Part shown: piece by piece, positions 1 to 9,571 of the stretch | How positions within the stretch are numbered: position 1 is the stretch's first letter | Layout of the letters: each line of letters opens with the position of its first letter | IMG/VR virus record: IMGVR_UViG_3300024255_001176 | Span: 1 to 45,443 of that record | Length of the DNA: 45,443 bases | DNA from: a virus | Direction: 5' to 3' (one strand) | The notes under the pieces: model-generated | Database searches by the model: none | What the model was told of the DNA's origin: nothing | What the model saw: only the letters and a program-made list of their open reading frames with translations | Translations under genes and position numbers: made by a program

Positions 1-2
1 CA

Positions 3-155
3 GACAGAGATATATTACATTCTATAGACGGAGATAAGTTTATCTTTCTGCTACAATGTAAAGACTCGCTAGACAATTTTAGCCCTTGTCAAATTCAAGG
101 CAACAGTGTGCATGTAATGAACAAGTACACATTGGAGGACAATTTAAGTGCCTAA
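3..155 (+). CDS. 3' end of an unidentified gene, cut by window edge
   Basis: An open frame runs from base 3 to a TAA at 153-155 and gives about 50 residues, ending in YTLEDNLSA. It overlaps the next gene by 8 bp, the same junction style used through this operon, which supports it being the tail of a real upstream gene. The visible residues show no motif I recognise. The start lies outside the window. Function unknown. Confidence 0.5.
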   Translation, partial: DRDILHSIDGDKFIFLLQCKDSLDNFSPCQIQGNSVHVMNKYTLEDNLSA

Positions 156-984
156 TTTTATTCTTGTTGCTCAAAACACATTAGAAGTAGATTATGTAAA
201 ACAAGCGTGTGCTCTTGCTATGAGTATACATGCAACTACACCAAACAGCAAAATTAGCATACTTACTGATGACGAAGTACCTGCAAAGTATAAAGACTTG
301 TTTGACAACGTAATTGAAATACCTTGGGGAGATTTAGCAAACAAGTATGATTGGAAAATACACAATAGATGGAAAACGTATTTTATTTCGCCCTATGAAG
401 ATGCAATAGTGTTAGACACAGACATGCTTGTACTTGAGGATATTACATCTTGGTATGATTATTTGCAACAATATGATGTGTTTTTAACATCAACTGTTTA
501 TGATTATAGAGGAAACAAAATTACAGATACGTTCTATAGAAAGAATTTTGCCAAATATAATTTGCCTAACACCTACATGGGATTACATTATTTTAAGAAA
601 AGTGATTTTGCACTAGAGTTTTACACATGGTTAGATACTATTACAAACAACTGGCAAGAATTTTACAAACTAGGCGGCGAAACTCCAATACAAAAATTTG
701 CAAGTATGGACCTTACAGCAGCAATGACTGTAGATATACTTGAGTGTAAATCAAAAATTACTAATGAAAATGTATCAGTTCCTAGTTTTACACACATGAA
801 AGCAAATATACAAGGGTGGAATGACCTTAGAGAAAGTTGGCAAACTAAAGTTGGCACATATTTTACTGATGATGCTGAACTGTACATAGGTAACTATAAA
901 CAATCTGGTATATTTCATTACACAGAAGATGACTTTTTAACAGATGATATTGTGCAAGTGCTAGAAAAAAGGGTAAATTTATGA
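148..984 (+). CDS. GT8-like glycosyltransferase
   Basis: A 278-residue protein that looks like a nucleotide-sugar-dependent glycosyltransferase of the GT-A fold. Residues 1-40 have the alternating pattern of the first Rossmann-like strands (FILVAQNT, then SKISILTDDEV). DTDMLVLEDI at 90-99 is a classic metal and sugar-nucleotide binding DxD motif after a hydrophobic strand (AIVL). A His near the C-terminus (GIFHYTEDD) could be the late metal ligand seen in GT8. The start is GTG, chosen because GGAGG at 134-138 sits 9 nt upstream. It overlaps both neighbours, so it is part of a polycistronic run. Donor and acceptor cannot be predicted. Homology to GT8 is by motif only. Confidence 0.65.
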   Translation: MPNFILVAQNTLEVDYVKQACALAMSIHATTPNSKISILTDDEVPAKYKDLFDNVIEIPWGDLANKYDWKIHNRWKTYFISPYEDAIVLDTDMLVLEDITSWYDYLQQYDVFLTSTVYDYRGNKITDTFYRKNFAKYNLPNTYMGLHYFKKSDFALEFYTWLDTITNNWQEFYKLGGETPIQKFASMDLTAAMTVDILECKSKITNENVSVPSFTHMKANIQGWNDLRESWQTKVGTYFTDDAELYIGNYKQSGIFHYTEDDFLTDDIVQVLEKRVNL

Positions 985-1556
985 TTGTTTTAGAAACGCC
1001 CAAATACGAAATAGTATACAAAGTATATTTTGATAAGAATACAGGCAATATTTTGTCTATCTCAAATGTAGAACAAGATATAGAAAATTCCTTTGTAGCA
1101 GATATAGATGATATTAGACCGTATATCAATGGTGAAAAAAGTATTACAAGACACAAAGTAATCTATGACATAAAAACGTCAGCATATGTTATTGTAGACA
1201 AGTACAAAAAAATAGAATCAGATGTAAACGACAATGTTTATAAAATTGAACAGCAAAACAATGCACAAATTTTTGTGCAATATATAAAATCTACAAATAA
1301 ATGGAAAATAACACTGTCGGACACAGCTAAAAAAGATTTATCGACAAAGAAAGAACTTATTAACCAAAGATTACAGTTTAGCATTACTCAAAAAAATAAT
1401 CCTAATATCTTGTACGAATATTTTACAACAACTGTAGAACTGTTGTTAGACGAACCTATAATTATTGATAGCCAGAGTCAGTATGATTTTGACAATTTTA
1501 GTGTATATACTAATAGGAAGTTCCAAAAGTATTCGTGCGAGGTAGTAGATGGATAA
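981..1556 (+). CDS. Unknown protein in glycosyltransferase operon
   Basis: A 191-residue protein that I do not recognise. It starts at ATG inside an ATGA overlap with the glycosyltransferase gene before it and overlaps the next gene by 8 bp, so it is translationally coupled to both. It is soluble, rich in Lys, Asp and Ile, with many predicted beta strands, no signal peptide and no membrane segment. No catalytic motif stands out. Its place between two glycosyltransferase-like genes suggests a structural or accessory role in the same pathway, but that is context only. Confidence 0.6.
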   Translation: MIVLETPKYEIVYKVYFDKNTGNILSISNVEQDIENSFVADIDDIRPYINGEKSITRHKVIYDIKTSAYVIVDKYKKIESDVNDNVYKIEQQNNAQIFVQYIKSTNKWKITLSDTAKKDLSTKKELINQRLQFSITQKNNPNILYEYFTTTVELLLDEPIIIDSQSQYDFDNFSVYTNRKFQKYSCEVVDG

Positions 1557-2439
1557 AATTAAAATTATTGACCAGGACATTATCTTTTTGTCCTACGATG
1601 AACCCAATGCAGAAAAAAATTATGCTGATTTATGTAGCAAATTGCCATGGGCAAAACGTGTACACGGTGTAGATGGGTCAGATGCCGCACATAAAGCATG
1701 CGCAGATCTTAGTGAAACAGAATATTTTGTTACTGTTGATGGCGATAACATCATTGACACTGAATTCTTACAACAAGAAATTGATATTGAAAAATTAGGA
1801 GTCACACCTGACCACGTTTTTAGTTGGTGCGGCAATGTTCATGTAAATGGACTGATGTACGGCAATGGCGGACTAAAATTATGGACACGTAAATTTGTTC
1901 ATAACATGAAAACACATGAAAACAGCGATTCTGATGATACAGCAGGCCTAGTGGAATTCTGTTTTGATGAAAAATATTACCAATTTAATGACAACTACAG
2001 TACAAGTTACACAAACGCTACCCCATTTCAGGCATGGAGAGCAGGTTTTCGTGAAGGTGTTAAAATGAGCCTAAATGAAGGGGCAAAACACGTTGACATA
2101 CAAAACATTTGGTGGCAAAATTTAGACAGATTACGCATTTGGTGTAGCATTGGTGCTGATGTAGAAAATGGTAACTGGAGTATGTTAGGAGCAAGGATGG
2201 GTTGCTATATGACTATGTGTACAGATTGGGATTACACAAATGTACGTGACTTTAAATACCTAACTAGTTACTGGAAAGATGAAAAAGTTGCTGATTTAGA
2301 TGTTAGCTCTGAACTATTTAGATATGGCAACCTTATACGATCAGAATTAAACTTAGAAATTGCTGATATAGACGCATTAGGAAGCAAGTTCTTTAAAAGT
2401 GTTTACCACAATACTCCAAGGATTATTAAAAAGAGATGA
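1549..2439 (+). CDS. GT-A-like glycosyltransferase, phage family
   Basis: A 296-residue protein that resembles the C-terminal domain of the 741-residue protein at 9572-11797. Shared features in order: IIFLSYDEPNAEKNY at 11-25 (compare VAFISYKEPNADKHF), a basic/His stretch before AHKACADLSETEYF, the acidic motif VDGDN at 63-67 after a hydrophobic strand, and GLMYGNGGLKLW at 101-112. The DxD-like DGD and the glycine-rich motif fit a GT-A glycosyltransferase. The C-terminal half is rich in Trp and may bind the acceptor. It overlaps the upstream gene by 8 bp and the downstream radical SAM gene by ATGA. The family assignment is by internal comparison and motif shape, so the reaction is unknown. 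Confidence 0.55.
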   Translation: MDKIKIIDQDIIFLSYDEPNAEKNYADLCSKLPWAKRVHGVDGSDAAHKACADLSETEYFVTVDGDNIIDTEFLQQEIDIEKLGVTPDHVFSWCGNVHVNGLMYGNGGLKLWTRKFVHNMKTHENSDSDDTAGLVEFCFDEKYYQFNDNYSTSYTNATPFQAWRAGFREGVKMSLNEGAKHVDIQNIWWQNLDRLRIWCSIGADVENGNWSMLGARMGCYMTMCTDWDYTNVRDFKYLTSYWKDEKVADLDVSSELFRYGNLIRSELNLEIADIDALGSKFFKSVYHNTPRIIKKR

Positions 2440-3812
2440 ACACCGAATTAATTAGGATTAAGGAAATAATGCCGGGTGTTGAAAAAGAGACTTCACCTAC
2501 TTTTTGTTTGGCTAAATGGCATCATGTAACAATCTATTTACAAACTGGCGAAACACATAGTTGTTATCATCCTGCTCCCCACAAGATTCCGTTAGAAGGC
2601 CTTGAACAAAATCCTAGTCAACTACATAATACTCCACAAAAGAAACAAGAACGACTTGCTATGCTTAACGGCCAAAAGCCAGCAGGCTGTCAGTACTGTT
2701 GGAATATTGAGTGTATGGGCAAAGACTATGTTAGTGACAGACATATAAAGACAACTAGCATTTATACACCAGAACGCATTGAAGAAATAAAAAATAATCC
2801 TTGGGATTACGATATAAATCCTGAATACATTGAAGTTAACTTTAGTAATGAATGTAATTTTAAATGCGGTTACTGTCATCCTAAATTTAGTAGTAGATAC
2901 TACAGCGAAATAAAACAAAACGGACCATATAGTAATAGTACAGAACACCGTAATGATATTGACTGGTTTGAGCTGTATGAAGAAGATACTAATCCTTATG
3001 TTGATGCATGGTGGAAGTGGTGGCCTGAAGTAAGCAAGACACTAAACATTCTACGTGTAACTGGCGGCGAACCATTAATGCATAAAAGTACATGGCGCCT
3101 GTTTGACGAACTAGAACAAAATCCTAAACCTCATTTAAATATTGAACTTAATAGTAATATGGGTGTTAAGCCTGCTATGGTATATAGATTAGTAGAGCGT
3201 GTAAAAGACCTTAAACAAAAAGGTTGTATAAACAGTTTTAAATTATATACAAGCATCGACACCTGGGGTAAACGTGCAGAATACACACGTACAGGTTTAG
3301 ATGTTGAACTATGGGAACGTAACTTAGATTATTACTTAACAAGTACAGGCTGGCCTGTAACTTTTATGGTTACGTTTAATTTGTTTGTAGTTACAAGTTT
3401 TAGTTCTTTGTTAGAAAAAATACTAGAATGGCGTACAAAGTATAATACTGACGCAAACGAAACACAATGGCAACGTGTAAGATTTGATACACCTTATCTT
3501 AAAGAGCCTTTGCAATTCGATATGAATATTTTACCTAAAGATGAGTTTTTACCTTACATGGAAAAACATCTAAAGTTTATAGAAGAAAATACAGATGATA
3601 AAGATAGGACAAAATTTAGTTCTCTTGAGTTTGAAAGATTTAGACGTGTAATAGACTACATGAAAAATACTAACTATGATCAAGATAAAATTACAAATGG
3701 TATGCGTAACTTTTATTCTTGGTTCAGTGAATACGATCGAAGAAGAAATACTAACTTAGTTGAAACATTTCCTGAACTAGAAAACTTTTATAAGGATTGT
3801 AGCAATGTCTAA
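2436..3812 (+). CDS. Radical SAM enzyme with N-terminal cysteine (twitch/SPASM-like) domain
   Basis: A 458-residue protein with the radical SAM [4Fe-4S] motif CNFKCGYC (Cys140, 144, 147) and the SAM-binding TGGEPL later on. The first ~95 residues hold an extra Cys set (FCLAKW at 23-28, Cys43, CQYCW at 85-89), the pattern of an auxiliary-cluster twitch/SPASM domain but placed before the radical SAM barrel. Three other proteins here share this order (16552, 19918, 29079). Such enzymes cleave SAM to a 5'-deoxyadenosyl radical and often act on peptides, but the substrate here is unknown. The gene overlaps both neighbours. The Trp-rich insert around DAWWKWWPEV at 184-193 is unusual. Confidence 0.8.
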   Translation: MNTELIRIKEIMPGVEKETSPTFCLAKWHHVTIYLQTGETHSCYHPAPHKIPLEGLEQNPSQLHNTPQKKQERLAMLNGQKPAGCQYCWNIECMGKDYVSDRHIKTTSIYTPERIEEIKNNPWDYDINPEYIEVNFSNECNFKCGYCHPKFSSRYYSEIKQNGPYSNSTEHRNDIDWFELYEEDTNPYVDAWWKWWPEVSKTLNILRVTGGEPLMHKSTWRLFDELEQNPKPHLNIELNSNMGVKPAMVYRLVERVKDLKQKGCINSFKLYTSIDTWGKRAEYTRTGLDVELWERNLDYYLTSTGWPVTFMVTFNLFVVTSFSSLLEKILEWRTKYNTDANETQWQRVRFDTPYLKEPLQFDMNILPKDEFLPYMEKHLKFIEENTDDKDRTKFSSLEFERFRRVIDYMKNTNYDQDKITNGMRNFYSWFSEYDRRRNTNLVETFPELENFYKDCSNV

Positions 3813-5091
3813 AAAATTAAACTTTGCATATCAATGGATTGGACCAGAAGGTCCAATAACTAATAATAGAATACCTACAATAGCAGATTTATCTTGGGGT
3901 TTAAATAGCGAACATCGCCCGCCACGAGACTTATTACAAGAACCTCATTTTCATACAAGGTTTGGCGATGATGCAAATATTGTAAGTTGCCATAAGATAC
4001 CCAAAGGTAAGTTTTTATACGAACTTAATTTTTCACCCTATCATTATAGGAACTGGCGGAAACTGTTTAGTATTAATGACGGTCCATTTTCCGATCAAGC
4101 ATTTACTCAAGAAGACATAGATTATCTACTTGCAAACAATGGTTATTTTTTAGTTACAATTTTATTTGAAGGATGGGCACACGATCAATTATTTGATGAA
4201 ATGTCAAGGTTCTTTACACATTATAACATACCGTTAGACAGAGTAATTTATGTTACTAACTGTCATAATGTATCTGAGATATACAACAACTATTGTAATA
4301 AAAGAAATGTACAGACTAAACTTAATGTAGAACATTTTCCTACATTTAGGTATGATAGAACAAATTTAGAAGAAGTAACAAAAAAATACGTTACAACAGA
4401 ATACGTATGCGGTCCAAGAGAAAAAGACTTCTTATGTTTTCAAAGACGGTATAATGATCAACGACTTGCATTTTATATGGAAATGCATCGTAGTAATATG
4501 TTAGACAAGTTTTATATGAGCATGGATGCAACACAGCCAGAAAGTGGGCAATCATTTGAAAGCAACATAACACACCTAGCAAATAGAAGACCAGAACTTA
4601 AAATTACACAAGAAGAAACAGTAGCGGCAAAACACAGTTTACCACTTATATTAGATACAACTAATTTTAGTTCTTATCCTATGGAAGAAACACAATTCAG
4701 CACCGAACATTACTACCAAAATTCACTTATAAATATTATTCAAGAAACTTATTTTTACAGTCCAGAAATACACTTGACTGAAAAAACATTTAAGCCTATT
4801 GCATTTAAACAACCTTTTATAATGATAGGTGCAAAAGGTTCTTTAAGACATCTTAAAGATTTAGGGTTTAAAACATTTAGTGACTTTTGGGACGAATCTT
4901 ATGATAACCAAGAAGATAGTAAAAGAATGATAACTATCTTTAAACTAATTAATGAAATATCTAATTGGTCACAAGAGCAAAAAATACAATTAACAAAAGA
5001 TGTAAAATCTATTCTTGATTATAATTGCAATCATTTTGATACAATGAAGCATCAAGAACTAGAACATTTTAAGGAGCAATATGGAAACTAA
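3805..5091 (+). CDS. TEKT-motif family protein, GT-B glycosyltransferase-like
   Basis: A 428-residue protein and one of four relatives in this window (also 6039, 8415, 36019). The shared core has a phenylalanine-rich strand and FQRRYNDQRLAFYMEMH around 212-228, then SLINIIQETYF at 307-317, then LTEKTFKPIAFKQPFI at 324-339 and a following Gly (342), then LGFKTFSDFWDESYD at 353-367. The Glu-x-n-TEK...P...G pattern resembles the nucleotide-sugar binding end of GT-B glycosyltransferases such as fucosyltransferases. This is motif resemblance only. It overlaps the radical SAM gene by 8 bp and the epimerase gene by 11 bp, so it sits in a sugar-nucleotide context. Confidence 0.5.
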   Translation: MSKKLNFAYQWIGPEGPITNNRIPTIADLSWGLNSEHRPPRDLLQEPHFHTRFGDDANIVSCHKIPKGKFLYELNFSPYHYRNWRKLFSINDGPFSDQAFTQEDIDYLLANNGYFLVTILFEGWAHDQLFDEMSRFFTHYNIPLDRVIYVTNCHNVSEIYNNYCNKRNVQTKLNVEHFPTFRYDRTNLEEVTKKYVTTEYVCGPREKDFLCFQRRYNDQRLAFYMEMHRSNMLDKFYMSMDATQPESGQSFESNITHLANRRPELKITQEETVAAKHSLPLILDTTNFSSYPMEETQFSTEHYYQNSLINIIQETYFYSPEIHLTEKTFKPIAFKQPFIMIGAKGSLRHLKDLGFKTFSDFWDESYDNQEDSKRMITIFKLINEISNWSQEQKIQLTKDVKSILDYNCNHFDTMKHQELEHFKEQYGN

Positions 5092-6055
5092 AAAGAAAAT
5101 ATTAGTATGTGGAGCAGGCGGCTTCATAGGACATCATCTAGTTAACACACTAGTTGAACAAGGGCATTATGTAATAGGTGCAGATATAAAACAACCTGCT
5201 TTTGAACCTACAAACGCACAAGAATTTTTTCAAGTAGATTTACGTAACCCAGACTTTGTTGCTGGTTGTGTAAAATCTGATTTAGATGAAGTGTACCAAC
5301 TTGCGGCAGATATGGGCGGAACAGGATATATTGGCATTGGCGATCATGATAGTGATATTATGCATAACAGTGCATTGATAAATTTAAATGTATTACACGA
5401 AGCAACTAAAAAGGGCATAAAGAAAATCCTTTATACAAGTAGTGCATGCATTTATCCTGAACGTAATCAGTTAGATCCTGACAATCCTTATTGTGAAGAG
5501 TCTAGTGCATATCCAGCAGAGCCTGATACAGAATACGGATGGGAAAAATTGTTTAGTGAAAGACTATATCTAACACACAAGAAAAACTATGACATTGATG
5601 CAAAGGTTGTAAGACTACACAATGTTTTTGGCCCACTTGGAAGTTGGGAAGATGGCAAAGAGAAAGCACCAGCAGCACTGTGTCGTAAAGTTGCTGAAAG
5701 CGATGGTACTGTAGATATATGGGGACCAGGAAATCAAACTAGAAGTTTCTTGTATATAGAAGAATGTATTACAGGCTTACAAAAAATTATGGCAAGTAAT
5801 ATTGATCAACCAGTGAACCTTGGTAGCGAAAGAATGATTTCTATTAATGACCTAGCACAACTTATAGGACAAATTGCCGGTAAGAACACTTTAGAAATTA
5901 ACAATGTAGATGGTCCAATTGGCGTGATGGGTAGAACTAGTCATAACAATCTTATTGAAGAATTACTTGGATGGCGCCCCAGTGAAGATTTAGAGTATGG
6001 ACTTAAACATACCTATGCATGGATAAAGGATAAAGTTGATGAGCGTACACAGTAA
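5081..6055 (+). CDS. GDP-mannose 3,5-epimerase-like NAD-dependent epimerase
   Basis: A 324-residue extended short-chain dehydrogenase. GAGGFIGHH at 11-19 binds NAD. ADMGGTGYIG at 77-86 and SSACIYPE at 120-127 match the distinctive motifs of plant-type GDP-mannose 3,5-epimerase, where that Cys (here Cys123) is catalytic. YGWEK gives Tyr152 and Lys156. REKAPAA-type and QTRSF-type segments (KEKAPAALCRK, NQTRSFLYIEE) also fit. The reaction would convert GDP-D-mannose to GDP-L-galactose or GDP-L-gulose. The start has AAGGAG at 5071-5076. Full length for the family. It provides a nucleotide sugar for the surrounding transferases. Confidence 0.85.
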   Translation: METKKKILVCGAGGFIGHHLVNTLVEQGHYVIGADIKQPAFEPTNAQEFFQVDLRNPDFVAGCVKSDLDEVYQLAADMGGTGYIGIGDHDSDIMHNSALINLNVLHEATKKGIKKILYTSSACIYPERNQLDPDNPYCEESSAYPAEPDTEYGWEKLFSERLYLTHKKNYDIDAKVVRLHNVFGPLGSWEDGKEKAPAALCRKVAESDGTVDIWGPGNQTRSFLYIEECITGLQKIMASNIDQPVNLGSERMISINDLAQLIGQIAGKNTLEINNVDGPIGVMGRTSHNNLIEELLGWRPSEDLEYGLKHTYAWIKDKVDERTQ

Positions 6056-7154
6056 AACAGGCAAGAAATGGTCACATGACTTAGCATTCAGCGATGTAGA
6101 AGACCTAAGTACAGTAGATCTTGAAAGTAAAGAAGTTGTATACTACCATCATCCTTATGATTCATTGATGGAAGGTGTGCCTTTGTTAAATGCATTAAAT
6201 GAACCAAATTGGAATCATATAAAGCGTTTTAAAGATGTTCACTTAGTACATGAAAACGATAGTGAAACATTTAGTATTGACTTTGCAGAAGATCTAAAAA
6301 ATACTTTAGTTGAATACAGTTTAGGATTCGATGACATTCAAGTTATTGTAATGGACGAAAATCACAAACAATTTTTACAATCATACCTTGCAAAATATGG
6401 TAGAGATTGTAATATTGTAGTTGATAATTATTTGTTAAAAGAAGTTACTATACCAGAATCTCATGAAGCAGAAATAACACATAAATTTAGTAGTCTTAGT
6501 CGTAATTACAGAGACTGGCGAGCAATGTTATATGTTAAGTTGTTAGACAAAGGTGTATTACAAGAACATTTCAAATACAGTTTCTTTAACATATGGCCAT
6601 ACCAAAATCCTCCAAAGGTTTTTAAAGCAAAACAAATAGTAGAAGATTTAGAAAAGCGTTCTGTATCAACAAGTAAAGAAGCATATCGTTGGCTTAAAGA
6701 GTGTCCACATGAATTAGATGCAAATACTAGTGTGTTAAACAAATGGTCAAATGTAACATATGACGCAATATTATCAGCAGATTTTCATATTGCTATTGAG
6801 ACACATTTTGATCAAACGTATTATACTAATCAAAATACATATGATAGAAATTATGCACCTACAAGTATTACAGAAAAGACATATAAATCTGTAGCATGTA
6901 AGAAACCATTTATTGCATTTAGTACGCCCCGTATGCTTGTAGACTTTAGGGCATTGGGTTTTAAAACTTTTAATCCGTACATAGATGAATCTTATGATGT
7001 AGAGACAGACAACGAAAAACGGATAAATATGATTGTAGACGAAATTACTCGCATTTGCAATCTTCCTCCACAAGAGTATGCAGATGTACTAGCAGGTATA
7101 AAAGAAATTACCGAGTACAACTTTCGTAAACTTGTAGAGAAACAAAATGCATAA
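6039..7154 (+). CDS. TEKT-motif family protein, GT-B glycosyltransferase-like (second copy)
   Basis: A 371-residue relative of the protein at 3805. Shared pieces: FSSLSRNYRDWRAMLYVKLL at 150-169, DFHIAIETHF at 248-257, SITEKTYKSVACKKPFIAF at 276-294, and LGFKTFNPYIDESYD. I start it at ATG 6039, which has AAAGGA at 6025-6030 with an 8-nt gap; a TTG one codon earlier is less likely. It overlaps the epimerase gene by 17 bp and the next oxygenase by 8 bp. Like its relatives it probably acts on a nucleotide sugar, but no direct evidence for donor or acceptor is visible. Confidence 0.5.
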   Translation: MSVHSKTGKKWSHDLAFSDVEDLSTVDLESKEVVYYHHPYDSLMEGVPLLNALNEPNWNHIKRFKDVHLVHENDSETFSIDFAEDLKNTLVEYSLGFDDIQVIVMDENHKQFLQSYLAKYGRDCNIVVDNYLLKEVTIPESHEAEITHKFSSLSRNYRDWRAMLYVKLLDKGVLQEHFKYSFFNIWPYQNPPKVFKAKQIVEDLEKRSVSTSKEAYRWLKECPHELDANTSVLNKWSNVTYDAILSADFHIAIETHFDQTYYTNQNTYDRNYAPTSITEKTYKSVACKKPFIAFSTPRMLVDFRALGFKTFNPYIDESYDVETDNEKRINMIVDEITRICNLPPQEYADVLAGIKEITEYNFRKLVEKQNA

Positions 7155-7827
7155 TGAAATTTATCAACACTTTAATAGTTTAGATATTACACCAAGAAAA
7201 GTTAGTAGCGATCCTACAGACATTTATGTTGTAGATAACTTCTTACCGCAGAATATTTATGAAGCAATAGTTAAACAAATTGCTGATATTCCGGATGCAA
7301 ATTATAACACATTTGAAAATGAATCTAGTAGTAGGACAGAATGCAGAAATCCTGTAAATGCACCACTATTAGAAACACTACAAAATACTCTTAATTCAAG
7401 TAAAACAATTAACTGGTTACAAGAACAAGTAGGGGTACCACATCTTGTGCCTGACCCGCATTTGCGTGGTGGAGGACTATGCAGAATAAAAAGCGGATCT
7501 AAGTTAGACTTGCATACAGACTTTAATTGGAATGACCAAATTAAACTAAACAGACAAGTAAATTTAATACTTTACTTAAACAACTGCTGGGACGAATCTT
7601 GGGGCGGAGATTTAGAATTCTGGGATAACGAAAAAACAAAATGTATGCATAGATTAGCACCTAAGCCTAATAGACTTGCATTTTGGAAATATGATACAGA
7701 TCTTGTGCATGGGTTTCCTAACCAACTACAAACGCCTGATGATACGTCAAGGGATAATTTAATATTATTTTATTATACTAGCAACGGAACATGGGAAAAG
7801 GAACCACGCAGATCTCAATTTATGTGA
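7147..7827 (+). CDS. 2OG-Fe(II) oxygenase, prolyl-hydroxylase type
   Basis: A 226-residue protein with the complete iron and 2-oxoglutarate binding set of a prolyl-4-hydroxylase-like dioxygenase: LHTDF gives His123 and Asp125, VHGFP gives His188, and SRDNL gives Arg202 for 2-oxoglutarate. LILYLNNCW and GGDLEFW at 139-159 are the usual strands between them. It would hydroxylate a protein, glycan or small substrate using O2 and 2-oxoglutarate. It overlaps the gene before it by 8 bp and is followed after 6 bp by a methyltransferase-like gene. 2OG oxygenases are common auxiliary genes in marine T4-like phages. Confidence 0.85.
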   Translation: MHNEIYQHFNSLDITPRKVSSDPTDIYVVDNFLPQNIYEAIVKQIADIPDANYNTFENESSSRTECRNPVNAPLLETLQNTLNSSKTINWLQEQVGVPHLVPDPHLRGGGLCRIKSGSKLDLHTDFNWNDQIKLNRQVNLILYLNNCWDESWGGDLEFWDNEKTKCMHRLAPKPNRLAFWKYDTDLVHGFPNQLQTPDDTSRDNLILFYYTSNGTWEKEPRRSQFM

Positions 7828-7833
7828 GGTAGC

Positions 7834-8418
7834 ATGGCAAACTTTCATCTTTATGCAAAACCATTTATAGACAAACTAGCCTCTTCAGATTCCATTATAG
7901 TTGAAATAGGAAGTGAACGTGGCGAAGGTAGCACAGCATGGTTTGATACTATAGCACAACAACTTAACAAAGATTTTTACTCTGTAGATGTTACAAACTA
8001 TGCATCGTCTACGTTAACGCATTTAAAAAATACTAATTTTATTGTTACTAGTGCAGGATCTAAATGGGCAAAAAACAACAGTAAAAAAATTAGTGTATTG
8101 TATCTTGACAATTACGATTGGATTAGTACTATGAATAGTATACGTCCTGTTGAACAACAAATGATAGACGAGTACAATGATAGAGGGGTTGACATGACAA
8201 ACTTTGATTGTCAGCGTGAACATTTAGAACAAATGATAAACTGTATGTCTTGTATGGATGAACAAAGTATTATAATTTGTGATGATACTCCATTTGATAA
8301 ATCGTCAGGCGTGTACTTTGGTAAGAATGGACCAGTTATTCCTTATTTGGTTATACACGGCTACAAAATAGTACACAGTGGTAACAACGGTGTCATACTT
8401 ACAAGAGGCATGGAATGA
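7834..8418 (+). CDS. Class I SAM-dependent methyltransferase-like protein
   Basis: A 194-residue protein whose N-terminal motif VEIGSERGEGSTAWF at 23-37 matches the glycine-rich SAM-binding loop of Rossmann methyltransferases, with FYSVDVTNY as the acidic end of strand 2 and SVLYLDNYDW as a possible strand 4 motif. The C-terminal part (IIICDDTPF) is like cephalosporin-hydroxylase/CmcI-type methyltransferases. GAGG at 7826-7829 is the ribosome site. It ends in an ATGA overlap with the next gene. Target unknown; a sugar or small molecule is likely from context. Confidence 0.5.
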   Translation: MANFHLYAKPFIDKLASSDSIIVEIGSERGEGSTAWFDTIAQQLNKDFYSVDVTNYASSTLTHLKNTNFIVTSAGSKWAKNNSKKISVLYLDNYDWISTMNSIRPVEQQMIDEYNDRGVDMTNFDCQREHLEQMINCMSCMDEQSIIICDDTPFDKSSGVYFGKNGPVIPYLVIHGYKIVHSGNNGVILTRGME

Positions 8419-9551
8419 AGTTTCAATTTTCTAATAGTGATAGACTGAATTTAGATCATGTGCCTCAAATAAAAGAAGTACGGCCGTTTAAACAATTTAT
8501 ACTAAGACACAAAACTACTGACGTAGGAGTTGCATTTGGAGATCCCGGAACAGAGTCACAGTGTATTTTTCCTATAGAAGTTTCTAAGTATGCCTTTCAA
8601 TGGACAGGTGATGTACGAAATCCTGACTCCTTTAATACACTATTAAATATTCCTATAAAGGTAATACAGAGTGTACAACATGGAATATGCAGAATTGCAA
8701 TTATTAGTATTATAGAAGGCGATTCGTTTATTACAGCCCATTGGAATGCATTCAAAGCTCTACATCATGATATGGAACAAAGAAGTTTGCCAAATGGCAG
8801 TGTGGTAGTTGTAAGTGGTAATTTAAAATTAAATGAAGAATATCAACAATGGTGTAAAGATGCAAACGTTTATCCTAAGTTAGAAATACAGGCTGGCATA
8901 GAATGGGATGCCAAAACAGCATATAAAGAAGATGACCTTGTAATTGATAAAGTGTTGCGTAATTGGAGTACTATTGCTCTGTTTAATAGTCTTAATAGAG
9001 CACCTAAAGCACACAGAAACAAACATGTGTTATGGTTAGAAGAAAAAAATCTTGTAAAAGGTAATTTAGTTTCAGGGTTAGGACACTATGTTGATGTTCA
9101 AAGTCCTATAGAACACAGTTTAGGAAACGTATGTAATAGAGACATCTATGAAAATAGTCTGCTGTCAATAATTACTGAATCGCACTTTAAGGAACCTGGA
9201 TTGTTTATAACAGAAAAGACATTTAGGTCAATTGCTATTGGACATCCTTGTATGGTATTAGGGCAACCTGGAATACTAGACTACTTTGATAGCATAGGTA
9301 TTAACTTGCGTTTACCAGGATTAAATACCGTCTACGACAGCGTACAAGACCCTACAATGCGTTTTAATATATTCCACGACACTATACAGTACTGGGTACA
9401 TTTAGAGCGTACAGAGCGTTATAAGTTGCTTAAAAGTTGGCAACCTATACTAAAAAAGAACGCACAAGTGTACAATAGCATTAATTTTAAACATCAAATA
9501 ACTGAGAATATTCTAAAATCAACTGAAGAATATTTCTTGACTAAACCATAA
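8415..9551 (+). CDS. TEKT-motif family protein, GT-B glycosyltransferase-like (third copy)
   Basis: A 378-residue relative of the proteins at 3805, 6039 and 36019. Shared pieces: ALFNSLNRAPKAHRNKHVLW at 188-207, SLLSIITESHF at 248-258, FITEKTFRSIAIGHPCMVLG at 264-283, then a DSIG helix. The Glu/TEK/Pro/Gly spacing is kept although the later LGFKTF motif has diverged (SIGINLRLPG). It is joined to the methyltransferase gene by ATGA and ends 20 bp before the next gene. The last codons contain the -35 hexamer of a promoter for that gene. Confidence 0.5.
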   Translation: MKFQFSNSDRLNLDHVPQIKEVRPFKQFILRHKTTDVGVAFGDPGTESQCIFPIEVSKYAFQWTGDVRNPDSFNTLLNIPIKVIQSVQHGICRIAIISIIEGDSFITAHWNAFKALHHDMEQRSLPNGSVVVVSGNLKLNEEYQQWCKDANVYPKLEIQAGIEWDAKTAYKEDDLVIDKVLRNWSTIALFNSLNRAPKAHRNKHVLWLEEKNLVKGNLVSGLGHYVDVQSPIEHSLGNVCNRDIYENSLLSIITESHFKEPGLFITEKTFRSIAIGHPCMVLGQPGILDYFDSIGINLRLPGLNTVYDSVQDPTMRFNIFHDTIQYWVHLERTERYKLLKSWQPILKKNAQVYNSINFKHQITENILKSTEEYFLTKP

Positions 9552-9565
9552 AAAAGTAGTATAAT
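9537..9565 (+). promoter_or_regulatory. Sigma70-type promoter before the 741-residue repeat protein
   Basis: TTGACT at 9537-9542 and TATAAT at 9560-9565 are separated by 17 nt, near-consensus for host sigma70. The expected start, 7 nt after the -10 box, falls on 9572, the A of the ATG, so the mRNA would have almost no leader. No ribosome site is seen before this ATG. Confidence 0.55.
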
Positions 9566-9571
9566 AACAAG

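Noticed and set aside
6036-6038. TTG start for the gene at 6039
   Set aside because: The ATG one codon later has better spacing from AAAGGA.
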